This document shows positions 9,129 through 18,345 of a stretch of DNA of 64,000 nt, one piece after another. A program made the position numbers and the translations under genes. Under the pieces are notes generated by a model. It was not told the origin of the DNA and did not search any database. It saw nothing but the letters and a program-made list of their open reading frames with translations. The first letter of the stretch is position 1. The number at the start of each line of letters is the position of its first letter. Source of the stretch: Vibrio neptunius (GTDB taxonomy: Bacteria; Pseudomonadota; Gammaproteobacteria; Enterobacterales; Vibrionaceae); the NCBI RefSeq assembly GCF_000967495.1, contig NZ_JXXU01000039.1, positions 23,347-87,346 of the forward strand, in the 5' to 3' direction.

Positions 9129-10103
9129 TTACAACTCAACAACCAGACTCATGCCCATGCGCAGGGTATCCTTGTGCGTCAATGGGCGAGCCTCGACCTC
9201 AAATGTGCGTAAGTCGAAGCCTTGTGAGGCATCGGTTGAACGCCAAGTGGCAAAGTCACCCATGACGGCGATATGTGTCACTTCAAATTCCAGTGAATGG
9301 CCAAGTGCGGGTAAATAAGCATTGAATCGCTGACCTTTAGTAAAATGACGAAGCTGATCCTCGCGGACATTCAGTACTGCCCAGGAGTCGTTCGTATCAA
9401 TGACGGTTACGACAGGAAAACCTTGAGGAGCCAGCTCACCACTTTGCAATAGTACTTGTGAGACTTCCCCTTCAAACCAGCTTTCGATTTGTGTGTCTTG
9501 TGCATAAGCTTCGACTTCGGCAACGGCGCCTGCTGCCATGCGTGCTTTTTCTGCAGCCGCAACCTTGGTTTCGTCGCGAGCGCCTTCATGAGCCATCTGG
9601 TACATTTGATAGGCGGCACTTTCGGTGTATTTTGCTGCATCCCATTGAGTTTTGGCTTCATCGCGCTTTTGTTCAGCGACGACGCCATCTTTGTAGAGAT
9701 TGTTAACCCGAAGGTAGGTCTTCTCCATTAATTGAGAGGCGGCTTTGGCTTTCTGCCATTGATCTTTTGCCGCTTGAATTTGCTGTATTCTTGCGCCTTT
9801 TTCTGCTTCTTGAGCGAGTGCGCCTGCGGCCTTCTGACCAGCAATGGCTTGTTCCAGTTTAGCCTCTATTTCTGGGCTATGGAGAGTGAAGATCAACTCG
9901 CCTTTTTCTACTTTGTCACCTTTGCGAACCAGCACCTTGTCGATACGGCCCGGTACCTTGGAAGAAATGCTGTATTGTTGTGATTCAATTTGCCCCTGCA
10001 GACGCACTGGCTTTGGTTGATAGGCTTGATAGAAGCTGTACCCAATCCAAGACGATATGGCTAAAGCTGCAACAGTCAGGACAATTGGTTTGGCTTTTTT
10101 CAT
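9129..10103 (-). CDS. HlyD-family membrane fusion (periplasmic adaptor) protein
   Basis: A 324-residue adaptor with an N-terminal signal anchor (residues 6-26), a split biotinyl-lipoyl motif (GQIESQQYSISSKVPGRI and the EGEVSQVLLQSGEL half), an alpha-helical hairpin rich in Ala, Lys and Gln between about residues 75 and 195, and a C-terminal beta-barrel region. It most resembles the YhiI/YbhG group that works with ABC-2 permeases. It lies 9 bp downstream of the TolC-like gene and directly upstream of the two permeases, so the four products probably form one envelope-spanning exporter. Confidence 0.88.
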   Translation of the reverse strand: MKKAKPIVLTVAALAISSWIGYSFYQAYQPKPVRLQGQIESQQYSISSKVPGRIDKVLVRKGDKVEKGELIFTLHSPEIEAKLEQAIAGQKAAGALAQEAEKGARIQQIQAAKDQWQKAKAASQLMEKTYLRVNNLYKDGVVAEQKRDEAKTQWDAAKYTESAAYQMYQMAHEGARDETKVAAAEKARMAAGAVAEVEAYAQDTQIESWFEGEVSQVLLQSGELAPQGFPVVTVIDTNDSWAVLNVREDQLRHFTKGQRFNAYLPALGHSLEFEVTHIAVMGDFATWRSTDASQGFDLRTFEVEARPLTHKDTLRMGMSLVVEL

Positions 10104-10112
10104 CTTGGTATC

Positions 10113-11540
10113 CTAAAGGTTTGAAGTGTTGATAGAGGCTTGCTGATATTGCTGAAATGTGTTCATTTCGCTCGATAAGGCAAGAAGCTTTGATAATGAT
10201 ATTAAGTAGTTAAAGCTTGCAGCTGATTTCTGTGTCTGGATACTGGCTAAGTAAAGCTGAGCATCAACGACGTCCGTCGAGGTAGAAAGGCCTTGAGAAA
10301 AAGCTTTCTCTCGTAGTTTGATGTTTTCTTCAGCCAGCTCAATGCTGGAGTTAAGTCCGAGCACTTCTTCCTGAGCTTGCTGCGCTTCTAGATAAGTCTT
10401 TTGCACTAGCACGGTTAAATCTTGTTTGGCTTGTGCTTTGAGGTACTGCACTTGAGATACAGCACTATGAGCCGCTTTAACTTGATCCGAGCGACCGGTT
10501 GACTCAATGAGTGGAATACTGACGCCAACGCCAACCAGCCAATCTGGTTTCATCTGACTAGCGAGTGAGTCGTCTTCATGCAGGCTGTAATCACCATACA
10601 GGTAGACCTCAGGGTAATATTTCCCTTTTTCTGCTTTGATCAGACTCCGAGCCTGCTTCTCTTTTGCATCAAGCAACGACAAACCCGGGTAGGTGATGAG
10701 AGTTTGGTTAATGAATGCGTCCATTGGGGGGAGTGTGTCGTTGATAAACAGATGGTCGCGTGGCTCAACCGTTGAAGATTGGCTGAGTATTTGAGTCAGC
10801 GCTGTCTGTGCGATATCAAGATTCTTTTGTGCCTTCTTGCGTTCAATGGTCGCTTGATCGAGTGCGGATTCTGCTTGAAGGCGTTCAACTCGAGCAATTT
10901 GTCCCTGCTGCTCTAATTTAAGTGCGTTGTCCCTGTGTGTTTTTAAGCCGCTTTCTACCAACTGGCGTGTCTCGACCACTTCTTTCGCTAGCAAGACACT
11001 AAAATAGTATTTGCTTAAGTCTTCGTACCGCGCTTGAGTCTCCATAGCGAGTTGGCTTTGCGCTTCCTCTGATTTACCTTGTGCGGCTGATTGTGCTGCA
11101 GTAATTCGACCACCAGTAAAAATAGGCCAAATGGCTCTGATAGAAGACGTAAAAATGTCCCGTTCGGTAATCGTAGACGTTGTATTACCTAGATCGGTAA
11201 ACAGTTGACCGAGACCTGAGAGTAATGAAGGAGGGAGTGAGAGACTACCAACACTGGGTAAGGTGCCATGAGTACTTTCAAGCAATTGGTTGCCCGATAG
11301 AGTGACATCGGTATCTAAGCGCGTGTAGTTTGCCCCAATCGTCACTGATGGTAGGTTCAGGTTAGCCGTCGCATTTTCTAAGTGTTGATATCGGTCAACA
11401 TTCGCTCTTTGTGCAGCTAACGAATTGTTTTCGTTTTGCAATAGCTGCCAAGCTTCACTAAAACTGATTGCCGCAGAATGGGCTGCAAACGGGAATGAGC
11501 TAAGGCAGCCAATTATCAAGGCAATAGGACGCAGCGACAT
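10113..11540 (-). CDS. TolC-family outer-membrane efflux protein
   Basis: An outer-membrane channel of the TolC superfamily (two OEP domains). The ATG at 11540 gives a clear signal peptide (ending AAHSA) followed by the typical ISFSEAWQLLQNEN; an upstream start at 11597 would place 19 extra residues before the signal. The duplicated helical repeat is visible, with ARYEDLSKYYFSVLLAKEV in the first half and DLTVLVQKTYLEAQQAQEEV in the second, and FSQGLSTSTDVVDAQLYLASIQ near the end. It is the first gene of the exporter operon (tolC-like, hlyD-like, permease, permease). Confidence 0.87.
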   Translation of the reverse strand: MSLRPIALIIGCLSSFPFAAHSAAISFSEAWQLLQNENNSLAAQRANVDRYQHLENATANLNLPSVTIGANYTRLDTDVTLSGNQLLESTHGTLPSVGSLSLPPSLLSGLGQLFTDLGNTTSTITERDIFTSSIRAIWPIFTGGRITAAQSAAQGKSEEAQSQLAMETQARYEDLSKYYFSVLLAKEVVETRQLVESGLKTHRDNALKLEQQGQIARVERLQAESALDQATIERKKAQKNLDIAQTALTQILSQSSTVEPRDHLFINDTLPPMDAFINQTLITYPGLSLLDAKEKQARSLIKAEKGKYYPEVYLYGDYSLHEDDSLASQMKPDWLVGVGVSIPLIESTGRSDQVKAAHSAVSQVQYLKAQAKQDLTVLVQKTYLEAQQAQEEVLGLNSSIELAEENIKLREKAFSQGLSTSTDVVDAQLYLASIQTQKSAASFNYLISLSKLLALSSEMNTFQQYQQASINTSNL

Positions 11541-11605
11541 ACAATGAACTCTACTTGTAAAAAATAGAGTATAAACTCTAACTGATATTGTTGGCAAATA
11601 GAGGT

Positions 11606-11631
11606 AACAAAGGAGGCTAAATTGCCTCCTT
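11606..11631 (-). terminator. Terminator after the tctCBA operon
   Basis: AAGGAGGC (11610-11617), a six-base loop and GCCTCCTT (11624-11631) form a perfect 8-bp stem. Read on the minus strand it lies 12 bp after the tctA stop codon and is followed by TTGTTA. The T-tract is short, so it is a moderate terminator. Confidence 0.65.
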
Positions 11632-11642
11632 AGAATGGGTGT

Positions 11643-13169
11643 TTATTGCTCCGCTTTAACAGGACTAGGTTTTAGTCTTTGAAACAGCTTAACGATAATA
11701 GGGCTAAACAATACCAATACGGCTAACACGGTAAAGGTCATTGAAATAGGTCTTTCCCATAGGAAGCTGAGTTCTCCGTCACTGATCATTAATGCCCGAC
11801 GTAAGTTCTCTTCCATCAATCCGCCAAGGATAAAACCAAGCAACAGTGGAGCGAGAGGGAAATTAGCTAGCCTTAGTGCAATGGCACCTATCGCAATCAA
11901 CAACATGATGAAGACATCCATAGTGTTGAATGACACTAGGTAAACACCAGTAATAGAGAAGAACAAAATCATTGGTAATAGCACGGTTCTAGGGACTGCC
12001 AACAACTTGGAAATATAAGGAATCAGTGGCAAGTTGAGAATAACTAAAACAATGTTACCAAAGTACATCGAGATGATGACTGACCAGAAGACGTCAGGAT
12101 GCTCGACAAACAGACGTGGGCCCGGTTGGATACCATAAGCAATCAGTGCGCCTAACATGATCGCTGTTGTGCCTGAACCTGGAATACCCAAGGTTAAAAG
12201 CGGTACAAATGAGCCACTTGATGCTGCATTGTTCGCTGACTCTGGAGCAACCAACCCGCGGATGCTGCCTTTACCAAATTGTTCTTTTTTATCTTTAGGT
12301 GCTAGGTTACGTTCCATACCATAGCTCAGAAAAGCTGCGATAGTTGCACCAGCGCCTGGCAACACGCCGGTAAAGAAGCCCAATATGGAAGAACGAATCG
12401 CAACAGGCGCGACCTCTTTGATTTCCTCTTTGGTGACTTTCATGCTGCCAATGTCACTCATTTTGCTTTGTTCTTCGTTGCGAGTGTCTTTTTCTGGTTT
12501 AAGGATGCCCATTAAGGTCTCGCCTAATGCAAAAGTCGCCATAGCCAACAGCAGGAAGCTGAATCCATCCATTAAGTCTGTCAGTCCAAACGTGAAGCGC
12601 TCAACACCAACGCCTTTGTCGATACCTACCGTGGACAGCATCAGTCCTAGAATGGTCATCATCCAAGCTTTGATGACCTGACCCTTACCAGCAAAGGCCG
12701 CAACGGCTGATAGGCCTAATAGCATCAGTGCGAAGTAGTCAGATGACTGGAAGCTAAGTGAGACGCTTGCGAGAGCAGGCGCCGCGACAAGCAGCATAAT
12801 CGCGGATAGAGTACCACCCGTGAATGACGAGTAGGCAGCCAGTGCCAGCGCTTTACCTGCCTGACCTTTCTGTGCCATTGGGTAGCCATCAAAAGCGGTC
12901 ACAACGGTAGAAGAACAACCCGGAGCGTTGATCAGGATAGAAGAGGTCGAGCCGCCAAACACGGCACCGTAATACACACCAGCCATCAAAATTAGACCTG
13001 ATGAAGGATCTAAGCCGTACGTAATGGGTATCATCAAAGCAATGGCTGAAATTGGGCCAAGGCCAGGCAACATACCGATGAAAGTACCAACGAAACAACC
13101 GACGATCACCATCATGATGTTCATCGGCATCACTGCGGTCGAAAGACCTTGTAAGATTCCATCTAACAT
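11643..13169 (-). CDS. tctA: TctA: large permease of a tripartite tricarboxylate transporter
   Basis: A 508-residue polytopic membrane protein of the TctA family (about 11-12 helices). Visible family features are GMLPGLGPISAIALMIPIT near the start, the GAVFGGSTSSILINAPG motif, GVLPGAGATIAAFLSYG, and PESANNAASSGSFVPLLTLGIPGSG in the centre. It imports a carboxylate delivered by the periplasmic TctC protein, probably using a sodium or proton gradient. It is the last gene of tctC-tctB-tctA, 18 bp after tctB. The substrate (citrate, tartrate or another carboxylate) cannot be read from the sequence. Confidence 0.93.
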   Translation of the reverse strand: MLDGILQGLSTAVMPMNIMMVIVGCFVGTFIGMLPGLGPISAIALMIPITYGLDPSSGLILMAGVYYGAVFGGSTSSILINAPGCSSTVVTAFDGYPMAQKGQAGKALALAAYSSFTGGTLSAIMLLVAAPALASVSLSFQSSDYFALMLLGLSAVAAFAGKGQVIKAWMMTILGLMLSTVGIDKGVGVERFTFGLTDLMDGFSFLLLAMATFALGETLMGILKPEKDTRNEEQSKMSDIGSMKVTKEEIKEVAPVAIRSSILGFFTGVLPGAGATIAAFLSYGMERNLAPKDKKEQFGKGSIRGLVAPESANNAASSGSFVPLLTLGIPGSGTTAIMLGALIAYGIQPGPRLFVEHPDVFWSVIISMYFGNIVLVILNLPLIPYISKLLAVPRTVLLPMILFFSITGVYLVSFNTMDVFIMLLIAIGAIALRLANFPLAPLLLGFILGGLMEENLRRALMISDGELSFLWERPISMTFTVLAVLVLFSPIIVKLFQRLKPSPVKAEQ

Positions 13170-13186
13170 TTGCTATTCCTTACTGT

Positions 13187-13705
13187 TTACGACCACATGG
13201 TGAAAATGACGCCCGGTTCTAGATAAATATCCAGTCCTTGGGTGAGCAGCAGATAAAATGCGATGACAAAAGGAAAAGAGGCTCCGAACAGGACTTTTTT
13301 CCGACGTTCACCTAGCAGGTAAAAACCTGCGAGTAGAAATAATCCCGTTGCGAGTACAAACCCAACGTAAGTTAGCCCTAAACCGTAAAACGCCATTAAC
13401 GCAAGAAAAGCGATCAGCAGTTTCCAGTTAAAATCCACTACTGCGCCGCTTAGTTTATCCGCTTGACCTGTCACCAGAAGAATCAGAGATAAACCAATAC
13501 CGATAAAGGTCAGTAGTGTGGGCAAGGTGCGAGCCGTGAAGGGTTCATATTCGTCACCGGGAAAAAGAGGAATTTGTGATGTTTGGTAGCCATAACAAAG
13601 GCATACTAAAAGAAAGATCATAGCGCCGACGCGATCGCGACAAAGCAAGTTCTCTTTTGAGAAAAATTGACCTTTGTTGAAAGAATTCGTTGGCAAGTCC
13701 GACAT
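13187..13705 (-). CDS. tctB: TctB: small permease of a tripartite tricarboxylate transporter
   Basis: A short protein with four predicted helices and the TctB signature FPGDEYEPFTARTLPTLLTFIGIGL after the first helix. The ATG at 13705 (172 residues) is preceded by GGAG at normal spacing, which favours it over the in-frame ATG at 13723. It lies between tctC, from which a hairpin separates it, and tctA. TctB is the small membrane subunit and its exact role is not established in the family. Confidence 0.85.
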   Translation of the reverse strand: MSDLPTNSFNKGQFFSKENLLCRDRVGAMIFLLVCLCYGYQTSQIPLFPGDEYEPFTARTLPTLLTFIGIGLSLILLVTGQADKLSGAVVDFNWKLLIAFLALMAFYGLGLTYVGFVLATGLFLLAGFYLLGERRKKVLFGASFPFVIAFYLLLTQGLDIYLEPGVIFTMWS

Positions 13706-13870
13706 ATCCAACTCCATTTGCATTCACATTGAAGGAAGAAAAAAGCCGTACAAGAGGGATTAATGAGCATGTATCACTAACCAATAAGCCATTTGCTGCT
13801 AGTCAAAGAGGCTTAGCTGTTTATTTCTAAACAGAGGAGATTGTGTCGTTATCTCAGGTACGGCAAAAGG

Positions 13871-13898
13871 AAAAGAGGGCAAGTGCAAGTTTGCCCTC
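13871..13898 (-). terminator. Hairpin/attenuator between tctC and tctB
   Basis: GAGGGCAA (13875-13882) and TTGCCCTC (13891-13898) form a perfect 8-bp stem. On the minus strand it is followed by TTTTCCTTTT. It lies 8 bp after the tctC stop and within the operon, so it probably lowers permease expression relative to the periplasmic binding protein, or protects the tctC message 3' end. Confidence 0.7.
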
Positions 13899-13905
13899 GA
13901 CAGGA

Positions 13906-14877
13906 TTACTTAAGAAAGCCCAATTCACGCATTAGGTCACCCATTTGCTTTTCTTGATCTTCAAGGAAAGCGTAAAACTCTTTATCTGCCTTGTAGTTGT
14001 CAATCCAGCCGTTGCGATCTCGAACCACTTGCCACTCGTCAGTGTTATACATTTTCTTAAGTGCAGTGTTCCACTCATCCAGTTTCTGTTGGCTTGTACC
14101 TGGAGCGGCAAAGAACCCACGCCAGTTAGCAAAAACGGTTTGGTTTCCGTACTCAGTCAGAGTTGGAATATTTGGTGCTGCTTCTAGGCGCTTAGGCGCT
14201 GTGACCGCGAGGATCTTAACTTGCCCAGATTTTGACATTTCAAGTACTTCGCCGAGACCTGTTGAGAGCAGTTGCGTTTCGCCAGAGAGTAGAGCCGCCA
14301 TGGCTTTGCCGCCTGCATCATAAGCGATATAGCGCACTTTTCGTGCATCGAAACCTTCGCCCTTGAAGGCTGCTGCTACGACTAGGTGGTCCATACTGCC
14401 ACGAGCGGATCCACCGGCAATTTTGACCTTGCGAGGGTTAGACTCGAAATCTTTAACCACGTCCTCCCATGTGTTGTACTTGGAATCAACAGAGGTCACG
14501 ATGGCGCCATAATCTGCAATAGTGGCTGCAACAGGCGTTAAGTCACGGAATGACTGAGGGAAAATACCTGTCAGTGAGCGTACTACGATCGGAGTTGAGT
14601 TCACCATTAGCGTATCTTCTTGACGCTTAGCGGTTTCAATTAGGTGAGCAATGGCTTTACCACCACCACCTCCGGATAAGTTTTGGAATGATACGTTATC
14701 GACAATATCTGACTTAACGAGTACATCTCCTGTACCACGTGCTGTCATATCCCAGCCACCACCAGCACCTCCGGGGATTAGGAAGTGTATTTTTTCAAGA
14801 TCAGCTGCAAAAGTGTTGAAAGAAAAAGACGCAGCGATGATTGAAGCTGCCAGTGTTGGCTTGAGTACCTTAAACAT
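13906..14877 (-). CDS. tctC: TctC: periplasmic substrate-binding protein of a tripartite tricarboxylate transporter
   Basis: A 323-residue exported protein of the Bug/TctC family. A signal peptide ends near NTFAADLEKIHF, followed by the hallmark FLIPGGAGGGWDMTARG and, further on, FQNLSGGGGGKAIAHL, GGSARGSMDHLVVAAAF and AYDAGGKAMAALLSGE. These loops bind carboxylate groups in related structures. It is the first gene of the operon; the promoter must lie in the 360-bp divergent region before the HD-GYP gene. No TctDE two-component regulator is present beside it. Confidence 0.93.
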   Translation of the reverse strand: MFKVLKPTLAASIIAASFSFNTFAADLEKIHFLIPGGAGGGWDMTARGTGDVLVKSDIVDNVSFQNLSGGGGGKAIAHLIETAKRQEDTLMVNSTPIVVRSLTGIFPQSFRDLTPVAATIADYGAIVTSVDSKYNTWEDVVKDFESNPRKVKIAGGSARGSMDHLVVAAAFKGEGFDARKVRYIAYDAGGKAMAALLSGETQLLSTGLGEVLEMSKSGQVKILAVTAPKRLEAAPNIPTLTEYGNQTVFANWRGFFAAPGTSQQKLDEWNTALKKMYNTDEWQVVRDRNGWIDNYKADKEFYAFLEDQEKQMGDLMRELGFLK

Positions 14878-15237
14878 GATTCACGTTCCTTATGTTCAGG
14901 TGCATCTTCATTGAGATTGCACTTATCGTTATCAGTTTTCCATTAACAAGGCAGGGACACTCGTCAATAGATGCGATTAAGGTTAATGGAGTGTTAAATA
15001 GTTGTCGCTAATACGTAGATAAAAATAATATTGAGCATTGTGACGATTTTGTTCATAAAGTTCATGGCGAAGTTCTAGATCTGAATAATTGTTATAATCA
15101 GCACTGTTCTCTAGCTAAATTGTTGACGTAGCGCGAATAATCGAAATTCTTCCTACAAATAGGCCTCTGCTTTATATGCAATTACTACACTATTAAATTG
15201 TTGGTTGAGTTCACCTCAAAATTTAGAAGTCTTCGCC
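14878..15237. other. Divergent intergenic region tctC / HD-GYP gene
   Basis: This 360-bp AT-rich region must hold the promoters for tctCBA (leftwards) and the HD-GYP gene (rightwards). I see a single TGTGA half-site at about 15039 in TTGTGACGATTTTG, which could be half of a CRP site, but no convincing second half. No open reading frame or RNA structure stands out. Confidence 0.5.
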
Positions 15238-18200
15238 ATGGAGGGCATGCAGTTGGACGAATTGAAGAAGCACACATACTCGATACGCTTTACCGTCGGA
15301 ACCATGTTCATCATTGCTACAGTCGTCACATCCATGTTTGCTATTAGCTTACAGTATTTTTTTACTCGTCAGATGTCCGAAGAGCATGTATTAAGCAAGC
15401 TGACTAGAGTGACAGCTGGCGTCAGTGAATATATTCAAGAGGTCGATCTGAACGCCAAAAGTAGCGCTCGTCTTCTCAGCAGCATTTCAAAAACGATCGA
15501 TCATGATTTCAGTGAAGAAGAAATTCGTACCATACTAATTCAAGTTCTCAATGATAACCCACTGTTCTACAGCATTTATTTTGGTAATGACCAAGAGGAT
15601 TTCTACCAGATTATCAATTTAGAATCCGATCCCATTGTGCGGCAGCGTATTGAAGCTCGACCAGATGACCGGTGGGTGGTGATAAAAATTAATGGTCAGG
15701 AGCCTAATCGTATACGCCAGACGATTTATTACACATCTGATTTCGAACAAACCAGTGTCCGTACCAAAAAAAGTAATTATCTCCCCACACAACGACCTTG
15801 GTATCAGGCTGCTTCAGCAGATGAGGTGTACAAAACGGAACCCTATCTTTTTAAGCACTTGAAAATTACCGGGCAGACCTATTCACTGAAGACACGGCAA
15901 GCGGTATTGGGTATTGATATCGTTCTTTCTTCGATCAGTTCAAGAATTACCGCCGCTGCGATGGGGTTGCCAGCCGATGCTGGTGTAGAGTCCTTTGTTT
16001 TTCATCGTACGGGTGAAATCATCGCTTCCAATCTGCATGGAGTGAGCGAGATGCCATCTTTAACCAGGCCGCTAACATTAAGCCAGAGTGAACAAGAACT
16101 GGTGGATACAACTCCATCTTTGTTGGTATCGAACCAACTGGGTTGGCGACCATATGACTACGCTCTCGCCGGAGAACCACAAGGTTACTCTATCGCGCTA
16201 CTCAATCTACTTGCAAAGAAGACGGGCCTCTATTTTGAGTTTATTAATGGATTTTCGAGTGATGAGTTAAATCGTAAGTTAGGTCAAAAACAGCTGGATA
16301 TAGTGCATTCGCTTCCGGAACTTGATGTGAATGCTGAATATGCTCAGATACTCTTATTTAAAGAACCTCTAGCATTTGCTTATTTGGGGGAAACAGCACC
16401 TGACTGGTTCTCAAGTAAAGTTGGGGTGATTAATGGCCATCGCTTTCCCACAGGTTCTGTTATGGGAAAAATCAGCCCGATAGTGTTTAGTGACGGGGAA
16501 GAAGCGTATCAGGCGTTAATCACAGGGGACATTCAGCTTTTGCTCGACACGCGGAAGACTCTGGAATATTTAGGCCAAAATAGTAGTGTCAAATTCCAAT
16601 TCTTGCCCATTGAGGCATCGGCACCTTTTTACCTAACCATTAGTGAGAAGTATCACTCTCTCAAACCACTATTAGCTCGAGCTATTGACAGTATTACACC
16701 CGATGAGCTGACAGCACTAAGTGATACTTGGTTCAGTCAGGTAAAAGAGCATCGAGTGCCTTACGAAGACTTAGACGCTTTGGCGGGCTCAGGAACAATC
16801 CACAAACGTGAAGTGAATGGCAGTAGTAAGTTCTTTTATGTAGAGGTATTGGGGAAAAATGCTCAAAGTAATGAAGAGTTCCTCGCGGTGATCGTGCCTG
16901 AAGGTGTGGTAATGGCGCAGGTAGTGGATAGGTTGTATACCTCGATTGGTGGCACGGTGGTGGTCTTAGGCTTGTTACTCCCAGTGGCTTGGGTATTTGG
17001 TAACCCGATTGTGAACCCTATTAGCCAACTGCAGAAAGAAACAAAGAAGATCAAATGCCGTAAGTTTGATGATGTAAAGATAGTGAATTCTAATATTAAG
17101 GAAGTCTGGGCGTTATCACATTCGATTCATGATATGGCACACGAAATTAAACGGCATGAACAGCAACAGGAAGCGTTTGTCGAGTCATTTATTAAGTTGA
17201 TTGCGCAAGCCATCGATGACAAATCGCCTTATACCGCAGGTCACTGTAATCGGGTTCCTGAGCTTGGGATGTTACTTGCTCAAGCGGCTGAGAAATGTGC
17301 TTCGGGCGCGCTGAAAGACTTTTCGTTTACCAATAATCAGGAGCGTCGGGAGTTCCGAATCGCAGCTTGGCTACATGATTGCGGCAAGATCACGACACCT
17401 GAACACATCGTTGATAAAGGCACTAAACTTGAAGCCAACTACAATCGTATTCATGAAGTAAGAATGCGTTTTGAAGTACTTTGGCGAGATGCTGAAATCG
17501 AATTTCTACAATCTCAGCTAGTTGGAAAGGCTGAGAAAGCGCAAGCCCTACAGATATTGCGTGCAAAGAAAGCCAAACTGAAAGAGGATTTCGAATTTGT
17601 CGCGAAATCGAATGTAGGCGGAGAGTTCTTTGGCAAAGACCAAGTAGATAGAATTAAATCGATAAGTAAAATGACTTGGCAGCGTCATTTTGATGATCGT
17701 TTAGGTTTATCACCCTTTGAAGAACTGAATAAGCCAGTGTGTCAAAGAACTCTACCAGCAACAGAGAAGCTACTTGATGACAAACCAGAACACATACAGC
17801 ATCGGATTAGACCGTTGGAGTTTGATCCCAAATTTGGCATCAAGATGGATGTGCCGCAATACCAGTACAACCTTGGGGAAGTGTACAACTTGTCGATCTC
17901 AAAGGGTACACTAACAGCGGAAGACCGATTCAAAATTAATGAGCATATGATTAGCGGTATCAAAATGCTGGAAGCGTTACCATTCCCTCCCGAGCTTAGC
18001 CGCGTCCCACGCTATGCATCAACGCATCATGAAACCCTAAAAGGGACGGGTTACCCACGTAAACTCACGGCGGAAGACTTGTCGGTACCAGAACGAATAC
18101 TGGTCATAGCGGATATTTTTGAAGCGCTTACCGCAGCCGATAGGCCGTACAAAAAAGCCAAGCCAGTGAGTGTAGCGGTAGATATCCTCTATAAAATGGC

Positions 18201-18345
18201 GTTGGATAAACATGTCGATATGGATCTGTTCTTATTGTTTTTACAAAGCGGTGCTTATCTTGAGTATGCCAACAAGTTTTTGCCTAAAAGCCAGAACGAT
18301 AAAGTGGATATCAGTCAGTATTTGAGGCCGGAGCAAGTTGCTTAG
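15238..18345 (+). CDS. Membrane sensor with SBP-like domain and insertion-bearing HD-GYP domain (putative c-di-GMP phosphodiesterase)
   Basis: About 1035 residues from the ATG at 15238; a TTG at 15205 would add 11. The order is: a membrane helix (about 20-45), a Cache-like periplasmic domain, an SBP_bac_3-like solute-binding domain (about 290-510, LGWRPYDYALAGEPQGYSIA), a second helix (about 565-590), a HAMP-like linker with coiled coil, and an HD-GYP domain. HD-GYP motifs are His669 (HCNRV), HDCGK at 713-717 and HHETLKGTGYP at 930-940. HDxGK and HHE lie about 215 residues apart instead of roughly 60, because a charged, partly coiled-coil insert separates them. The metal ligands look intact, so phosphodiesterase activity is plausible. 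The 3' end overlaps the convergent kinase-like gene by 35 bp. Confidence 0.88.
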   Translation: MEGMQLDELKKHTYSIRFTVGTMFIIATVVTSMFAISLQYFFTRQMSEEHVLSKLTRVTAGVSEYIQEVDLNAKSSARLLSSISKTIDHDFSEEEIRTILIQVLNDNPLFYSIYFGNDQEDFYQIINLESDPIVRQRIEARPDDRWVVIKINGQEPNRIRQTIYYTSDFEQTSVRTKKSNYLPTQRPWYQAASADEVYKTEPYLFKHLKITGQTYSLKTRQAVLGIDIVLSSISSRITAAAMGLPADAGVESFVFHRTGEIIASNLHGVSEMPSLTRPLTLSQSEQELVDTTPSLLVSNQLGWRPYDYALAGEPQGYSIALLNLLAKKTGLYFEFINGFSSDELNRKLGQKQLDIVHSLPELDVNAEYAQILLFKEPLAFAYLGETAPDWFSSKVGVINGHRFPTGSVMGKISPIVFSDGEEAYQALITGDIQLLLDTRKTLEYLGQNSSVKFQFLPIEASAPFYLTISEKYHSLKPLLARAIDSITPDELTALSDTWFSQVKEHRVPYEDLDALAGSGTIHKREVNGSSKFFYVEVLGKNAQSNEEFLAVIVPEGVVMAQVVDRLYTSIGGTVVVLGLLLPVAWVFGNPIVNPISQLQKETKKIKCRKFDDVKIVNSNIKEVWALSHSIHDMAHEIKRHEQQQEAFVESFIKLIAQAIDDKSPYTAGHCNRVPELGMLLAQAAEKCASGALKDFSFTNNQERREFRIAAWLHDCGKITTPEHIVDKGTKLEANYNRIHEVRMRFEVLWRDAEIEFLQSQLVGKAEKAQALQILRAKKAKLKEDFEFVAKSNVGGEFFGKDQVDRIKSISKMTWQRHFDDRLGLSPFEELNKPVCQRTLPATEKLLDDKPEHIQHRIRPLEFDPKFGIKMDVPQYQYNLGEVYNLSISKGTLTAEDRFKINEHMISGIKMLEALPFPPELSRVPRYASTHHETLKGTGYPRKLTAEDLSVPERILVIADIFEALTAADRPYKKAKPVSVAVDILYKMALDKHVDMDLFLLFLQSGAYLEYANKFLPKSQNDKVDISQYLRPEQVA

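Noticed and set aside
9458..9731. Plus-strand frames inside the HlyD-like gene
   Set aside because: Antisense shadows of a well-supported coding region; Cys- and Phe-rich sequences with no domain pattern.
15030..15070. Possible CRP site upstream of the HD-GYP gene
   Set aside because: Only a TGTGA half-site is present; the second half (TCACA) is not recognisable.
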